This document shows positions 21,501-21,914 of a DNA stretch of 21,914 nucleotides, piece by piece (the first letter of the stretch is position 1; each line of letters starts with the position of its first letter). The DNA is from Vicinamibacteria bacterium. GTDB taxonomy: Bacteria; Acidobacteriota; Vicinamibacteria; Vicinamibacterales; 2-12-FULL-66-21. The DNA lies in the NCBI GenBank assembly GCA_025937075.1, contig JAICSD010000010.1:1-21914 (forward strand), written 5' to 3'. Under the pieces are notes generated by a model, which was not told where the DNA came from, made no database searches, and saw nothing but the letters and a program-made list of their open reading frames with translations. Both the position numbers and the translations under genes were made by a program.

Positions 21501-21914
21501 GTGTCCCTGACCACCGGTACCCGCCTCGGCCCCTTTGAAATCGTCGCGCCGATCGGCGCGGGCGGCATGGGCGAGGTCTTTCGCGCCCGCGACGCGCGCC
21601 TCGGGCGCGACGTCGCCGTCAAGGTCCTGCCGTCGCTCTTCGCGGCCGACGCCGATCGGCTCCGCCGCTTCGAGCAGGAAGCACGGGCGGCCGCGGCGCT
21701 CAATCACCCCAATATCCTCGTCGTCTACGACGTTGGCACGACCGAGGGCGTGCCGTACGTCGTCTCAGAACTCCTCGAAGGGGAGACGCTGCGGCAGACA
21801 CTCGAGCGCGGCGCGCTGACGCCGCGGAAGGCGATCGAATGCGGCGTGCAGATCGCCAGCGGCCTGGCGGCCGCGCACGACAAAGGCATCGTCCATCGCG
21901 ACCTCAAGCCCGAG
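21501..21914 (+). CDS. Serine/threonine protein kinase, PknB type (N-terminal 138 residues, cut by window end)
   Basis: This is a Hanks-type protein kinase that phosphorylates Ser or Thr using ATP. The frame is open to the last base. The Gly-rich loop is GAGGMGEV (19-26), the ATP-binding lysine is Lys41 (VAVKVL), the helix-C glutamate is Glu60 (RFEQEAR), the hinge region reads [12 protein letters not shown], and the catalytic HRDLKPE begins at His132. All key residues seen so far are intact. The opening [20 protein letters not shown] is the style common in Acidobacteriota kinases, which often continue into a transmembrane segment and WD40-like or TPR repeats. Those would lie beyond the window. 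GTG 21501 follows TACAAT by 7 bases with no Shine-Dalgarno. Confidence 0.93.
   Translation, partial: MSLTTGTRLGPFEIVAPIGAGGMGEVFRARDARLGRDVAVKVLPSLFAADADRLRRFEQEARAAAALNHPNILVVYDVGTTEGVPYVVSELLEGETLRQTLERGALTPRKAIECGVQIASGLAAAHDKGIVHRDLKPE

Noticed and set aside
1..21914. tRNA or rRNA genes
   Set aside because: No cloverleaf with a GTTCRANNC T-arm or rRNA-like conserved stretch was noticed on either strand by eye; a tRNAscan run would settle this.
1..21914. Defence island or prophage
   Set aside because: The dynamin-like GTPase and AddAB can both matter in phage interaction, but they have separate starts and a 227-base gap. No integrase, restriction, toxin or structural phage gene is near, so a dedicated defence system is not supported.

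Overview
The window is dense, GC-rich bacterial chromosome from a free-living type of organism. The best guess is Acidobacteriota, probably Vicinamibacteria or relatives. Reasons: the style of the serine/threonine kinase N-terminus at the right edge, a DUF6526-like protein, an ECF sigma/anti-sigma/Spy-like cluster with Gly/Arg-rich exported proteins, and intergenic 7-base repeat arrays. This placement rests on memory of family style, not on a search. No phage, plasmid, insertion sequence, CRISPR, rRNA or tRNA gene was seen.

Layout. (1) 44-2343 (+): four overlapping genes for an ECF sigma factor, a zinc-finger-type membrane anti-sigma factor, a membrane-anchored Spy/CpxP/CnrX-like sensor, and an exported DOMON/CBM9-like protein with an RGG-like tail. 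They look like one envelope or metal stress-sensing operon. (2) 2452-2856 (-): a small exported protein resembling only the prodomain of a subtilase, divergent from 2969-4387 (+), an exported beta-propeller-like protein. (3) 4439-6121 (+): a bacterial dynamin-like GTPase. (4) 6349-13151 (+): addB-addA, overlapping by 4 bases, the helicase-nuclease pair that processes double-strand breaks for recombination. (5) 13511-14496 (+): an RRM RNA-binding protein and an unknown protein. (6) 14606-16663 (+): a two-GAF membrane histidine kinase with no partner regulator in view. (7) 16812-18206 (+): an aspartoacylase/succinylglutamate desuccinylase-family hydrolase and a DUF6526-like membrane protein, convergent with an APC-family permease at 18191-19615 (-). 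(8) 19718-21444 (+): an exported cupin protein, a lipoprotein-like protein and a possible small membrane protein. (9) 21501 to the edge: the start of a Ser/Thr protein kinase.

The most unusual signal lies in the non-coding DNA. At least four gaps, and one coding linker, carry tandem or degenerate repeats with a 7-base period. The sequences differ (AACTCCC/AACGCCC, GGTGCTC, NRYGCGG, GAACCCGA-like) but the unit length is the same or nearly so. A separate gap (16668-16802) carries three 44-45 base REP-like hairpin units, the last of which supplies the probable ribosome-binding site of the next gene. Several genes lack a Shine-Dalgarno sequence but have a TANNNT-like box 7-8 bases before the start codon, suggesting leaderless transcripts.

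Boundaries come from reading frames, start context and motif placement. Family calls rest on motifs visible in the translations. No database search was possible.
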